Positions 50,445 through 60,074 of a stretch of DNA of 64,000 nt are shown here, piece by piece. The DNA comes from Lysinibacillus sp. KCTC 33748 (GTDB taxonomy: Bacteria > Bacillota > Bacilli > Bacillales_A > Planococcaceae), in assembly GCF_002237755.1 (NCBI RefSeq), contig NZ_MWSJ01000011.1, positions 62,001 to 126,000 on the forward strand. The letters run 5' to 3'. Under the pieces are notes generated by a model. It searched no databases, had not been told where the DNA came from, and worked only from the letters and a program-made list of their open reading frames with translations. Position 1 is the stretch's first letter; every line of letters begins with the position of its first letter. A program made the position numbers and the translations under genes.

Positions 50445-52016
50445 TTAATTCATAACAGGCGTTAATTTAGCAACAACGATACTATTAATCGCATTAATAT
50501 AAGCTAGCGCACTCGCTTTTAAAATATCTGTATCTGCAGCTTTGGCGATATACTTTTCTCCTTCATGTTCGATTGTAATTTTTACTTTTCCAAGCGCTTC
50601 TTTACCGCGCGAAACGCTATTAATATTATATTCCACAAGTTTTACATCAATGTTCGTAATTTCTGCGATGGCAGAATAAAGGGCATCGATTGGACCTGAG
50701 CCAACTGCGCTTGCTTTAAATACCTCGCCGCCTTTACGGACTTTCACGCTTGCTGAAGGGAAGCTTACGTTGCTGACGACTTGTAAATCATCGAAGTCAA
50801 AGAACTGATCACTATAGTGAGTGGCATTAGCATTGTTTGCGTCATGCTTTTCATAATAGCTTTCTACAATAACATATAAATCGTGATCGTAAACTTCTTT
50901 CTTTGCATCAGCCAGCTTTAAGAAGCCTTCGAAGATTCCTTCGAATTCATCCGCTGTAAGATTTGAAAAGCCAAGTTTTTCAAGAGCATTTTTCACCGCG
51001 TGACGGCCAGAGCGCGCTGTCAGGACTAGCTCCATATCGTCAAGACCTACATCTTCTGGGTGGACAATCTCATAGGCATCACGAGATTTAAGAAGACCGT
51101 CTTGATGAATACCAGATGAATGGGCAAAGGCATTATCTCCAGTAATCGCTTTGTTTACTTGTACGTCTAAGCCCATAAAGCTTGAAACAAGACGAGACGT
51201 ATTCATAATTTCTCTTGTGTTGATACGCGTCTTAGCATTGTATACAGAGCTACGTGTCTTCAATGCCATGACGACTTCTTCTAATGCAGCATTTCCTGCG
51301 CGTTCACCGATACCGTTAATTGTACATTCAACTTTATCTGCGCCGTTTTTAATCGCAGCAAGCGTGTTAGCAGTTGCCATACCAAGATCATTATGACAAT
51401 GAACACTTAACAGAACACTATCGTCTAAATTTTTCATACGCTCATTTAGTTTATAAATCATCGCTCCAAATTCTTCTGGTTCTGCAAAACCGACTGTGTC
51501 AGGTACATTTATCATCGTTGCACCAGCCTTCATTACGGCTTCGATCGTCTTCCATAGATACTCGAAATCTGAACGAGAAGCGTCTTCTGTTGAATACTGG
51601 ACCTGTGGTAGAAGAGTTTTCGCATATTTTACTGCATCTACGCCAATCTGTAGAATTTGATCCTTGGATTTACTAAATTTTTTCTCAACATGAATATCAG
51701 AAGTACCGAGTACCATATGAATCATAGGGTTTTCTGCGTATTTTACAGCATTATAAACAGCGTCAATATCTGCCTGTACAGCACGTGCTAAAGCAGTAAT
51801 CATAATGTCGCTTGTATTCCCAACTTTTTGTGCAACAGCTTTAACGGCATCAAAATCTCCTTGTGATGAAGCAGGGAACCCAGCTTCGATAATATCGACG
51901 CCTAATTTTTTGAGTTGCTGAGCAATCTCTACTTTTTCATATAAATTCAGTTTTGCACCTGGCACTTGCTCGCCATCACGTAAAGTCGTATCAAACACCC
52001 AAATTTTTCTTCCCAT
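50445..52016 (-). CDS. leuA: 2-isopropylmalate synthase
   Basis: 523 residues, normal for the bacterial long form. Catalytic motifs: DTTLRDGEQVPG at the start, SVHCHNDLGMA (metal His pair), and NGIGERAGNAALEEVVMAL. The C-terminal leucine-feedback domain is present from about residue 390. First step of leucine synthesis: acetyl-CoA plus 2-ketoisovalerate. ATG at 52016 lies 9 bases after AAAGGAG. Preceded by a Leu-type T-box. No other leu genes follow in this direction, so leuA is alone. Confidence 0.93.
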   Translation of the reverse strand: MGRKIWVFDTTLRDGEQVPGAKLNLYEKVEIAQQLKKLGVDIIEAGFPASSQGDFDAVKAVAQKVGNTSDIMITALARAVQADIDAVYNAVKYAENPMIHMVLGTSDIHVEKKFSKSKDQILQIGVDAVKYAKTLLPQVQYSTEDASRSDFEYLWKTIEAVMKAGATMINVPDTVGFAEPEEFGAMIYKLNERMKNLDDSVLLSVHCHNDLGMATANTLAAIKNGADKVECTINGIGERAGNAALEEVVMALKTRSSVYNAKTRINTREIMNTSRLVSSFMGLDVQVNKAITGDNAFAHSSGIHQDGLLKSRDAYEIVHPEDVGLDDMELVLTARSGRHAVKNALEKLGFSNLTADEFEGIFEGFLKLADAKKEVYDHDLYVIVESYYEKHDANNANATHYSDQFFDFDDLQVVSNVSFPSASVKVRKGGEVFKASAVGSGPIDALYSAIAEITNIDVKLVEYNINSVSRGKEALGKVKITIEHEGEKYIAKAADTDILKASALAYINAINSIVVAKLTPVMN

Positions 52017-52112
52017 TTTCAAACACTCCTTTTGTAGTAGTAATATTGATATTGTCTCTGCTTAGAACCGTTAGCTCTGCTAGAGACGAAAACCACACCT
52101 AGGCCAATAAAA

Positions 52113-52395
52113 ATAAAAAAACTCGCCTCTATATAAAAATATAGAGACGAGTTTATGCTCGCGGTACCACTCTAATTGACTTTCACTTTACAGAAAAAGC
52201 CCCCTTATCGACAGCTATCACTGTCTATCCCGTTAACGGAGGAAACCGACGTCCCTTACTTAGAGTTCAGGGAGTGGCTCATGGACGAGTTCGAAATGTG
52301 TGTCTATCGGTTTGCACCAACCACCGACTCTCTACAAGTACACTTGCATTTCTACTATTTCCAATCTTGGCCTACAATAATGTGTTGTTGAAAGC
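52113..52395 (-). promoter_or_regulatory. T-box leader controlling leuA
   Basis: On the minus strand: stem I AGAGAGTCGGTGGTTGGTGC, a specifier CTC (Leu) in CGAACTCGTCC, the T-box AGAGTGGTACCGCG at about 52160-52173, and the terminator ACTCGTCTCTATAT/ATATAGAGGCGAGT followed by seven T. Starved Leu-tRNA should raise leuA expression. Confidence 0.92.
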
Positions 52396-52396
52396 A

Positions 52397-52425
52397 ATCA
52401 TACTGCGATATTTCTGATTTGTCAA
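52397..52425 (-). promoter_or_regulatory. Promoter of the leuA T-box transcript
   Basis: Minus strand TTGACA (52425-52420), 17-base spacer, TATGAT (52402-52397): near-consensus sigma-A promoter. Confidence 0.75.
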
Positions 52426-52455
52426 TAATATTCTAAAAATTATTTCTTTTCTGTC

Positions 52456-52925
52456 TTGTTGTGGTGGGCAACTCCTTGGGGATCAGCGATATAGAGGAAC
52501 GAAGGCTAAAAGGATCACATCCTGTCGCTGCCGCTACGTTAGCACTACGCTTTCGCACAGAAAACATTTGTTGCCCCAAGCGGCTCATCGGACGCCCCCA
52601 GGAAGCTCTGCTCTGCGCGAAAGCGAAGCGGCAGCAACAAATGTTTTAACTGTGCGAAAGCGAAGCGGCAGCAACAAATGTTTTAACTGTGCGAAAGCGA
52701 AGCGGCAGCAACAAATGTTTTAACTGTGCGAAAGCGAAGCGACAGCAACAAATATTTTAACTGTGCGAAAGCGAAGCGGCAGCAACAAATATTTTAACTG
52801 CGCGAAAGCGAAGCGGCAGCAACAAATGTTTTAACTGTGCGAAAGCGAAGCGACAGCAACAAATGTTTTAACTGTGCGAAAGCGAAGCGACAGCAACAAA
52901 GCGCCCAGCCGTAACGGAAATCAAC
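52456..52925. repeat. Repeat family A, copy 7, expanded by 37-bp tandem units
   Basis: Left part GGTGGGCAACTCCTTGGGGA matches the interior of other copies but the GTTGATTTCC end is degraded. The right end CAGCCGTAACGGAAATCAAC is intact at 52925. The interior is expanded by eight tandem 37-bp units. It fills most of the gap between the leuA promoter and the next gene; nothing coding is visible. Confidence 0.82.
52614..52900 (+). repeat. 37-bp tandem repeat, 7 full and 1 partial units
   Basis: Unit TGTGCGAAAGCGAAGCGGCA then GCAACAAATGTTTTAAC, starting at 52614, 52651, 52688, 52725, 52762, 52799, 52836 and 52873. Units differ at only three or four positions (GGCAGC/GACAGC, ATGTTT/ATATTT, TGTGCG/TGCGCG). 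No spacers. Confidence 0.95.
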
Positions 52926-53023
52926 CCCGCGTTATTATAATAATCATTATTATTTCTACAATAAATGTAAATATTTATGAGATAATAAATGGGTAATTAA
53001 TAGTTTAGAAAGAGGGCGTGACA

Positions 53024-53791
53024 ATGAAATTTGTATTTGATTTAGACGGTACGATATGCTTTAAGGGTCAACCATTAAGTGAGGGAGTTACTAATGCTTT
53101 AGAAGCTTGCATCGAAAACGGACATGAAATCATTTTTGCATCCGCTCGTCCGATTCGTGATTTACTACCAGTATTACCTGAGACAATGCGAAAATTTTCA
53201 ATGGTAGGGGGAAATGGTGCATTTGTTGCACAGAACGGAGAAACTATTGAGGTAACAGCATTTGAAGCAAAAATTATAGAAGAGATTCAAAACATTATTT
53301 CAGCATTTGGATTGCCGTATTTAATAGACGGTGATTGGGATTATGCATATACAGGTAGTGAGACACACCCAATTTATCAAAATTTAGATCCATTAAAACT
53401 TGCGAAAAACGTTTCGTTGCAAGAGTTGAAGGATATAGTGAAAGTTGTATTATTCCCTGGAGAGCAACGTAATGAAATAGTAGGCAAACTAAAAAAACTA
53501 CCAATCTCGTTATATGAACATACATCTGAAAATATTGTAGATATGAGCCCGAGTGGCATAAATAAATGGAATGGTTTAACGAAGTTAGGTATCGCTGAAG
53601 GTGAATTTATCGCATTTGGTAATGATACGAATGATGCGTCCATGTTTGCAAAGGCAAAAGAAAGCGTTTGTGTAGGGGAACATAAAGTACGTGAGCTTGC
53701 GTCCTTACAAGTACCGAGTGAGGAGACGGCAATAATTAAGATGTTAAGTGTGTTAAATGAAAAGTACAAGGAAGAGGCTTTAATTGATTAG
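53024..53791 (+). CDS. HAD-IIB family hydrolase
   Basis: 255 residues from ATG at 53024 after AGAAAGAGGG. Motif I FVFDLDGTICFKG, motif II ASARPIRDL, Lys in INKWNGLTKLG, and motif IV AFGNDTNDASMFAKA. A cytosolic phosphatase similar to Cof/SPP types, distinct in sequence from the one at 4732. Substrate unknown. Monocistronic. Confidence 0.85.
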   Translation: MKFVFDLDGTICFKGQPLSEGVTNALEACIENGHEIIFASARPIRDLLPVLPETMRKFSMVGGNGAFVAQNGETIEVTAFEAKIIEEIQNIISAFGLPYLIDGDWDYAYTGSETHPIYQNLDPLKLAKNVSLQELKDIVKVVLFPGEQRNEIVGKLKKLPISLYEHTSENIVDMSPSGINKWNGLTKLGIAEGEFIAFGNDTNDASMFAKAKESVCVGEHKVRELASLQVPSEETAIIKMLSVLNEKYKEEALID

Positions 53792-53922
53792 ATTCCCGTG
53801 CTGGGAATCTGTCATAAATTGAAGAATCCTGTACATATAAATGAATGACATCGATAGATACCATTTAGGGATAATCAAAGTCCAATTTTCATATAGGACG
53901 ATGATAAAAAGGAGAAGATTAT

Positions 53923-54165
53923 ATGGCAGAGTCTAACACAATTTTGTTCCTTTGGCAGCTCTCTTTTTTCATTTCTGGTGTCACATTAATAGTAGGTATT
54001 TAAAAAAAGTCTTGGGTTTATATGCTGATAAGTACAATTACATTTTTGCCTTTAGCGTTTTATTTTTTATTAGGAGCAAAAAATTCTTTTAAATATATTG
54101 GACTAACACCATTTGTTCTTTTCATATTAGCTATATTATTTTGGTTTTTAAAAAGAAGATCCTAG
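53923..54165 (+). pseudogene. Small two-helix membrane protein gene with internal TAA
   Basis: ATG at 53923 follows AAAAAGGAGAAG. The frame reads AESNTILFLWQLSFFISGVT then LIVGI, TAA at 54001-54003, then in the same frame KKSWVYMLISTITFLPLAFY, FLLGAKNSF and a second hydrophobic end LFILAILFWFLKRRS with stop at 54163-54165. Joined it is an 80-residue protein with about three hydrophobic stretches. The stop lies next to a run of seven A, so an indel plus substitution or sequence error is possible. Confidence 0.7.
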
Positions 54166-54183
54166 GCAGCTGGGAGAAAAAAT

Positions 54184-54234
54184 AAAGATCCTCCCAAATT
54201 GTATACAAATACAGTTTTGGAGGATCTTTTTATT
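54184..54234 (+). terminator. Intrinsic terminator
   Basis: AAAGATCCTCCCAAA pairs with TTTTGGAGGATCTTTT with a bulge, then TTATT. Confidence 0.82.
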
Positions 54235-54391
54235 AAAAAGTTAATTAGTCAATGAAAAAGATATCTAAACATGTTTGAAAATCAACAAGTCTTGATTTTG
54301 ATAATCTTGAAATTAATATTATTAATTCGTTAATAAATCTGGGTTAAGGGTTGCTGTGTTAATCATTGCTGAGTGTCTACTCTTATCATTT

Positions 54392-56086
54392 TTATTCAAC
54401 CTTAAAGCGTGAAACCTGTGTTTGTAATTCCTCGGCCATGTTTGATAGTGTAGCAGCGGAAGCGGCCACTTCTTCAATAGTTGCTAGCTGTTCCTCGGAA
54501 GCAGAAGCTACATTTTGTAGATTGGAAGAAGACATCTGTGCGATTGTTGCAATTTCATCAAAGGATGCGTAAATTTGCTCAGCGCTTGATGACATTTCCT
54601 CTGAAACTGTCGTTGCTTCTTGAATTTGTTTGGATACATGCTCAGTCAGTTCAACGATTTTTGAGAAGCCTTCCTCCGCTATTTTGACAACTTGCATACC
54701 TACTTGAACCTCTTGTGTACCAGTATCCATAACAGCTACGGCGTGGTGTGTATTCTGTTGGATTTCTGAAATCAAAGTTGAAATTTGTTCAGCAGATCGC
54801 TTGGATTGCTCCGCTAATTTTTTTACTTCATTCGCAACTACTGCAAAGCCTCGACCATGATCTCCTGCACGTGCTGCCTCAATTGCAGCATTCAATGCTA
54901 GTAAATTTGTTTGCTCTGCAATATCTGTAATGAGGCTAATAATATTTCCGATTTCAACAGAATGGTTTTCTAAATCTTTCACAACGCCAGCAGATTCTAA
55001 AACCGCTGAATTGATGGTGTCCATCTGTGTAATAACACGGTGAAGTGATTCATTTCCTTTATTCGCTTCCGTATTTGTCTCTATAGCAAGCTCTGAAACA
55101 GCAGCTGTAGTCACAGCCAATTGTTGAATGCCTTTTGTCATAGTTTTCATAGCTACCGAACTTTCAGTAGCATTTTTACCTTGAGCTTCGGAGCCGCTTG
55201 CTACTTCTTGTATAGAGGAAGTGATCTGTTCTGTCGCTTGAATAGTTTGTTCAGCACTTGCTGTTAGCTCAGCTGCAGAACCACTTACTTGTACAGTGTT
55301 ATGACGTACATTTGTAATAAGATCCTTTAAGTTTGCCGCCATTTGATTAAAGGCAAGTGCTAAATCGCCTACTTCATCACGATTCTTAATTTGAATTTGC
55401 TCAGCTGTTAAATCGCCCCCAGCAATCTTTTTCGCGGTCTTTGCCATTCCCTTGATAGGGCGGGAAATAAGGCTTCCCATGATCATAGCAATTATCAGAC
55501 TAATGACAACGGCAAACACGCCGAGAATAATCATTTGGAATTTAATAGATTGTATTTCTTTTGATGTAGCAGCGATTTTTTCTTTTATATATTCATCTTG
55601 ATAGTTTGCAAGGTTAGCTACACGTTCGTCGAATTGTTTAATAATTAGGCGGCCCTGTGTGCTATCAAGCTTTACATATTGTTCTGTTTCTCCATCGGCC
55701 TTTAATGAAAACATGCGATCTGCGAACTGTTGGACATCTTGCTCGCTTTTATTGATTGCCTCTAATAATTCGATTGATTTTTGAGAATCGAACGATGCCA
55801 TTAATTCATCATATTTCTTTTTAAATTCTTCACGGGACGCCGTATTACTTTGAAAATTTTGCTTGTCTCCAAGTAATAGATAGCCTCTCATATTTACAAT
55901 TTCCTGTTTAGCAATTGCGCGGAGCTCTTGTATACTAATAGATTTTGTTGTTTGTTCTTCAAGTAACACGCGATATGTCTTGTTTACGGAATTAAGCTGT
56001 TTAAAATTTAATCCGATGGTGCCAATCAATACTAAAATTACAATAAAAAAACCGAGTGTTAACTTTTTATAGATAGTAAATCGCAT
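54392..56086 (-). CDS. Methyl-accepting chemotaxis protein
   Basis: 564 residues. Membrane segment 1 at about 10-30, a helical periplasm-side sensor of about 150 residues (4HB-type), segment 2 at about 185-207 ([20 protein letters not shown]), HAMP, then the signalling domain with the strictly conserved hairpin [20 protein letters not shown] then [11 protein letters not shown]. It couples a ligand to CheA/CheW. Ligand unknown. The 56087-56397 gap upstream is AT-rich with no gene visible. Confidence 0.92.
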   Translation of the reverse strand: MRFTIYKKLTLGFFIVILVLIGTIGLNFKQLNSVNKTYRVLLEEQTTKSISIQELRAIAKQEIVNMRGYLLLGDKQNFQSNTASREEFKKKYDELMASFDSQKSIELLEAINKSEQDVQQFADRMFSLKADGETEQYVKLDSTQGRLIIKQFDERVANLANYQDEYIKEKIAATSKEIQSIKFQMIILGVFAVVISLIIAMIMGSLISRPIKGMAKTAKKIAGGDLTAEQIQIKNRDEVGDLALAFNQMAANLKDLITNVRHNTVQVSGSAAELTASAEQTIQATEQITSSIQEVASGSEAQGKNATESSVAMKTMTKGIQQLAVTTAAVSELAIETNTEANKGNESLHRVITQMDTINSAVLESAGVVKDLENHSVEIGNIISLITDIAEQTNLLALNAAIEAARAGDHGRGFAVVANEVKKLAEQSKRSAEQISTLISEIQQNTHHAVAVMDTGTQEVQVGMQVVKIAEEGFSKIVELTEHVSKQIQEATTVSEEMSSSAEQIYASFDEIATIAQMSSSNLQNVASASEEQLATIEEVAASAATLSNMAEELQTQVSRFKVE

Positions 56087-56397
56087 AGTTGTCGTTTCCT
56101 TTCTCAGTAATTTAGTAGAAATGTTACAAAAAAATGAAATATGTATATACCATTTATATCAGATTATATTAATTTTACAAAGTATTATGAGAATTTCTAC
56201 TATATTGAATAAGAAGAGTAAGGACGTAAGTTGTAGATAAAATGATAAAAAAGGTAGAATAAAGTGCCGTTTTACTGTTAGTGGAAGCGGATAGTTATGT
56301 ATATATCGCAAACAATTAAGACAATTTGCGCAAATTTGAAACTAAATGGACTGTAGTAACGTAGAAATGGTAAAGGGATAAGCAAGGATGTGGGAAG

Positions 56398-56892
56398 ATG
56401 TATAGACCTGTTTTGAAATTGCCGAAAACATCATATGAAAAAATTTTAGACTATATCGGTGGTGGATTATTTGTACTGTCCATCCTTTATATTTTGGCTA
56501 TGTGGGGCAACCTACCTGAGGAGATTCCAGGACATTTTAACGGAGCAGGGGAAGTTGATCGCTGGGGTTCCAAAATAGAATTATTTATCCTTCCGTTTAT
56601 TGGACTACTTCTATGGATTTTTCTAGGGTTCCTCGAAAGGGTTCCGCATACGCATAATTACCCAGCACGCTTAAATGAAAGTAATGTTGAGGCTTTTTAT
56701 TTGAATAGCCGAAAAATATTAAATGAAGTGAAAAACCTTTGTCTCATTTTATTTGCAGCTATATCCTTCCAAATGGTACGCATTGCACTTGGTGAGGTAG
56801 AGAATCTTGGCTGGTGGTTCCTGCCGATAGTGCTAATTGGAACAGCCATTCCGATAATTAAAGGTATAGTAGCGACTACCAAAATAAAATAG
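56398..56892 (+). CDS. DUF1648 membrane protein
   Basis: 164 residues with four hydrophobic segments. The DUF1648 motif is LPEEIPGHFNGAGEVDRWGS after the first segment, as in SdpI-type immunity proteins, but the rest is short and lacks the second half of SdpI. Role unknown. Ribosome site (GTGGGAAG) is weak. Confidence 0.78.
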   Translation: MYRPVLKLPKTSYEKILDYIGGGLFVLSILYILAMWGNLPEEIPGHFNGAGEVDRWGSKIELFILPFIGLLLWIFLGFLERVPHTHNYPARLNESNVEAFYLNSRKILNEVKNLCLILFAAISFQMVRIALGEVENLGWWFLPIVLIGTAIPIIKGIVATTKIK

Positions 56893-56910
56893 CTTATTTC
56901 GATGTAAACG

Positions 56911-56943
56911 AAACGCTCGAGAAAATTTGAGCGTTTTTTTTTG
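56911..56943 (+). terminator. Intrinsic terminator
   Basis: AAACGCTC pairs with GAGCGTTT, followed by seven T. Confidence 0.82.
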
Positions 56944-57022
56944 TACGAATTTTTCATTAAATCAGCTATACTATCAAAACTAAGAGAAAATTGAATTGAT
57001 CTTTAAAAGAGGTGTCAAAACT

Positions 57023-57679
57023 ATGCAAAAGAAATTTAAACTTAAAGATGGATTGTCCGTTGCTATTCATAATCAGCCGCAGGATATGTTGCTAGAGGGA
57101 ATACCCCAATCGGGGAATACACCTCATGATCGAATCATTACCTTTGTATTTACTATTGATGAAATGGTAACGTACTTACAAAATGAAATAAAGTTAAACA
57201 CTCTCGTGGAGCAAGGCTATTTATTTTTTGTGTATCCGAAAAAGGGGAATAAGAAGTATGAACAGTTTATTCATCGCGATGAAATCTTCCCGGCTATTCA
57301 AGTAGACGATGAAAAATACATTGTTGGCAGTGATTATAAATTTGCGAGTCTTATGTCTTTAGATGAGACATTTTCAATATTAAGCATAAAAAGAGAGGGC
57401 AAAAGCCGTGGCAAGAAGAAGACAGCGAGTAGTCAATGCGTAAGCGACTATGAGGGTATGATTCCTCAATTGCGTGATTCACTTGCGGAAAATACGGATG
57501 ATTTAACATTTTATGATGGATTAACACCGGGCTATCAAAAAGATTGGGCCCGATATATTTATAGTGCGAAAAAGGAAGAGACGCAGGTAGCGCGCTTGGA
57601 GGAGATGCGTGAAATTATTAGACTAGGCTACAAAACAAAGGAATTATACCGAAAAGCAAAAGCAGAAGGTAAAGCATAA
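57023..57679 (+). CDS. YdeI/OmpD-associated (OmdA) type protein
   Basis: 218 residues from ATG at 57023 after AAAGAGGTG. The C-terminal part YDGLTPGYQKDWARYIYSAK then EETQVARLEEMREIIRLGYK matches the OmdA domain; the N-terminal 130 residues resemble a DUF3052/SPOUT-free alpha/beta domain I cannot name. Soluble, role unknown. Confidence 0.62.
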   Translation: MQKKFKLKDGLSVAIHNQPQDMLLEGIPQSGNTPHDRIITFVFTIDEMVTYLQNEIKLNTLVEQGYLFFVYPKKGNKKYEQFIHRDEIFPAIQVDDEKYIVGSDYKFASLMSLDETFSILSIKREGKSRGKKKTASSQCVSDYEGMIPQLRDSLAENTDDLTFYDGLTPGYQKDWARYIYSAKKEETQVARLEEMREIIRLGYKTKELYRKAKAEGKA

Positions 57680-57898
57680 ATAACAAAGAGGCTTTATTGA
57701 TTATTTTAAATGATGCTATATTCGTGCTAATTGGCAATCCTATGATTAGCCTAGCTCGTAGCTTAGTGATTAAAACGGAAATCAATGTCTTCTAATTGGC
57801 TATTGGCTCATTATTAAAAATTAGGGATGATATTTATTACACATATGAAATCAATTCAGCGTTATGGTAATTTGCCATACAAATCATTTCTAATAAAT

Positions 57899-58095
57899 TG
57901 ATCCATCATCGGAAGTTTGAGATGACATTTTGTAAAACGTATTTCATACATATAAGTAGATTGGAGTGGAGGCTGGGCGACTCCTCGGGGATTAGCGGTA
58001 CAGATGAGACCCTGGAGTGAGTGAAGCGGCTCATCGAACGCCCCCAGGAAAGCGCCCAGCCGGAACGGAAATCAATTCTACGTTATGGAATGAGT
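57899..58095. repeat. Repeat family A, copy 8
   Basis: Outer TCCATCATC and GGAATGAGTC, inner AGATTGGAGTGGAGGCTGGG and CAGCCGGAACGGAAATCAAT. The interior has AAGCGGCTCATCGAACGCCC and CCAGGAAAGC. It occupies the second half of the 57680-58142 gap; the first half shows nothing recognisable. Confidence 0.8.
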
Positions 58096-58142
58096 CTTCT
58101 ATAAAGATATACACCAATACTATGTTGAAAAGGGGACAGAGT

Positions 58143-58580
58143 ATGAAAAACATTTATATTGAGCAAGTAGATGAAAAGTGGCAGGAAGGTTTTGCTAAAC
58201 TCGTAGATGTCGTAGAAAGCAATTTACCAGAGGGTTTTGAAGAAAATATGAATTATGACATGATAAGCTATGTTGTCCCGTTATCTACTTATCCGAAGGG
58301 CTACCATTGTACACCGAATACTCCTTTACCCTTTATAAGTCTTGCTGCACAAAAACGTCATATTGCGGTTTATCATATGGGCATTTATGCAGATCAAGCG
58401 TTACTCTCGTGGTTCCAAGAGGAATATGCGAAACGAGTTCCGACAAAGCTTAATATGGGGAAAAGCTGTATTCGTTTTACAAACACTAAAAATATTCCGT
58501 ATGAATTAATAGGAGAGCTTGTTTCGAAAATGACACCAGCACAATGGATTACAAAATATGAAGGGGAGTTAAATAAATGA
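58143..58580 (+). CDS. DUF1801 domain protein
   Basis: 145 residues from ATG at 58143 after AGGGGACAG. The longer frame upstream runs through repeat A copy 8 and is not real. DUF1801 marks: MNYDMISYVVPLSTYPKGYH, PLPFISLAAQKRHIAVYHMG and a C-terminal KSCIRFTNTKNIPYELIGEL. A small YdhG-like fold of unknown role. Overlaps the following VOC gene by 4 bases. Confidence 0.82.
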   Translation: MKNIYIEQVDEKWQEGFAKLVDVVESNLPEGFEENMNYDMISYVVPLSTYPKGYHCTPNTPLPFISLAAQKRHIAVYHMGIYADQALLSWFQEEYAKRVPTKLNMGKSCIRFTNTKNIPYELIGELVSKMTPAQWITKYEGELNK

Positions 58581-58954
58581 AAAGTGCCACTACGTTTTTA
58601 ATGTTTCAAGGACAAGCCAATGAAGCTATCCAGCAATATCAACAATGGTTTTCAGAGTTACAAGTAGAAAGCTTAACTTATATGGAAGACTCACAACAGG
58701 TTGCAATGGCTGTCCTTCATTTAAAAGGTTTGAAAATAATGGTGAATGATAGTGTGATACAACATAACTTTACATTTACACCGTCAACCTCTATCTTTGT
58801 GGAATGTGAGTCTATAGATGAAATCGACAGTCTGGTTGCTCAAATTTTAGAGGGTGGACAGGCGTTAATGCCGCTAGATAATTATGGGTTCTCAAAGAAA
58901 TTTACTTGGATTCAGGATCGTTTCGGTGTATCTTGGCAACTAACATATAATTAA
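58577..58954 (+). CDS. VOC family protein (PhnB-like)
   Basis: 125 residues. Starts TTFLMFQGQANEAIQQYQQW, the PhnB/3-demethylubiquinone-methyltransferase-like VOC pattern, and ends FTWIQDRFGVSWQLTYN. Metal ligands are not conserved in an obvious way. Co-translated with the DUF1801 gene. Function unknown. Confidence 0.82.
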   Translation: MKSATTFLMFQGQANEAIQQYQQWFSELQVESLTYMEDSQQVAMAVLHLKGLKIMVNDSVIQHNFTFTPSTSIFVECESIDEIDSLVAQILEGGQALMPLDNYGFSKKFTWIQDRFGVSWQLTYN

Positions 58955-59038
58955 ATTTAGGAATAAGCTTTAAGCCATTAGAGGATGATACAAAAATCCA
59001 ATGCGTAAGGCGAGATCATATTAAAAGGAGAATAGAAT

Positions 59039-60019
59039 ATGGCCGTAACTTTAGTGAGACACGCTATAAAATATGCTGAAGCAATGCATGCACTGTCTTC
59101 CATGCCACAGGTTCGAGATGCACTAGGGTTACCTGCTGGAAAAGTGGAAGATACGATTAATTTTATTAAACGTGAGTGTGTGGACGAAGAGGCAGGAAAG
59201 ACAGTTCCTCGTGTTATCTTAGATGAGGAAGGGCAACTGATTGGTGTAACGGCGTTAATGTTTATTGATCACAATAAAAAGAGCTGTCATATTGGCTCAT
59301 GGCTAGGCTATGAATTTTGGGGTAAAGGCTATAATCTTCAATCTAAAATTGCCATTTTAGATATTGCATTTTTTGAGTTAGGGTTAAAGTATGTTTTTGC
59401 AGGAGCTCGAAAGGTCAATATTCGCTCACAAAAGGCACAGGAAAAATTGCCTTTTATTCGACTCGGAGTTGAAAATGATTTTCCGAAGGAGCATTCATGG
59501 TTAGAGGTCAAGGAAAAGCAGCCTTGTGTTTTAAATGTTTTTGAGCGCGAAGATTTTGTCCAATATCGTACATCTTTAAAGAAAGTGGAAGGTGCGAGAG
59601 AAGACTATTTACCACAATTGTTATTGGCCGATGAAAGTGAAGAAGCTGTTCGGAAATATTTAAATGACGGTGAATTATTTGAGATTAAATGTGGCGAGCA
59701 GTTAGCGGGTGTGGCGTTACTTCTAGAACAATCTGATAAGACAGTAGAATTAAAAAATATTGCGATCGTACCGAAGTATCAAGGTAAAGGGCTTGGAAAA
59801 GAAGCGCTTCGTCAAATAACTACAATTTGTCAAACACAAGGGTATCAAACGATAATAGTTGGAACTGCGAATTCTAGTATTGATAATATTGCATTCTATC
59901 AAAAAGCAGGCTTTCGTATGGAAGCAATTGAAAAAGATTTTTTCAGTAATTATCCAGAGCCAATCTATGAAAATGGAATTCGTGCACTAGATATGATTTT
60001 CTTTTCAAGGGCATTGTAA
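59039..60019 (+). CDS. Tandem GNAT acetyltransferase
   Basis: 326 residues holding two GNAT domains. The first (about 1-170) is RimJ-like with SWLGYEFWGKGYNLQSKIAI and ARKVNIRSQKAQEKL. The second (about 195-326) has IAIVPKYQGKGLGKEALRQI and GTANSSIDNIAFYQKAGFRM, the full acetyl-CoA motif. AAAAGGAG 9 bases before ATG. Probably cytosolic, on amino groups of small molecules or proteins. Confidence 0.85.
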   Translation: MAVTLVRHAIKYAEAMHALSSMPQVRDALGLPAGKVEDTINFIKRECVDEEAGKTVPRVILDEEGQLIGVTALMFIDHNKKSCHIGSWLGYEFWGKGYNLQSKIAILDIAFFELGLKYVFAGARKVNIRSQKAQEKLPFIRLGVENDFPKEHSWLEVKEKQPCVLNVFEREDFVQYRTSLKKVEGAREDYLPQLLLADESEEAVRKYLNDGELFEIKCGEQLAGVALLLEQSDKTVELKNIAIVPKYQGKGLGKEALRQITTICQTQGYQTIIVGTANSSIDNIAFYQKAGFRMEAIEKDFFSNYPEPIYENGIRALDMIFFSRAL

Positions 60020-60036
60020 AACAATATAGACATAAG

Positions 60037-60074
60037 AAATACCCGTCCAACTTGAGTTGTGCGGGTATTTTTAT
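60037..60074. terminator. Bidirectional intrinsic terminator
   Basis: AAATACCCGTCCAACTT pairs with GTTGTGCGGGTATTT, then TT; between convergent genes. Confidence 0.85.

Noticed and set aside
52614-52900. CRISPR-like array of 37-bp repeats
   Set aside because: Units are directly adjacent with no spacers and no cas genes are nearby; it is a plain tandem repeat inside a family A element.
58017-58142. N-terminal extension of the DUF1801 gene
   Set aside because: The extension is translated repeat A copy 8; the ATG at 58143 has the ribosome site and fits the family.
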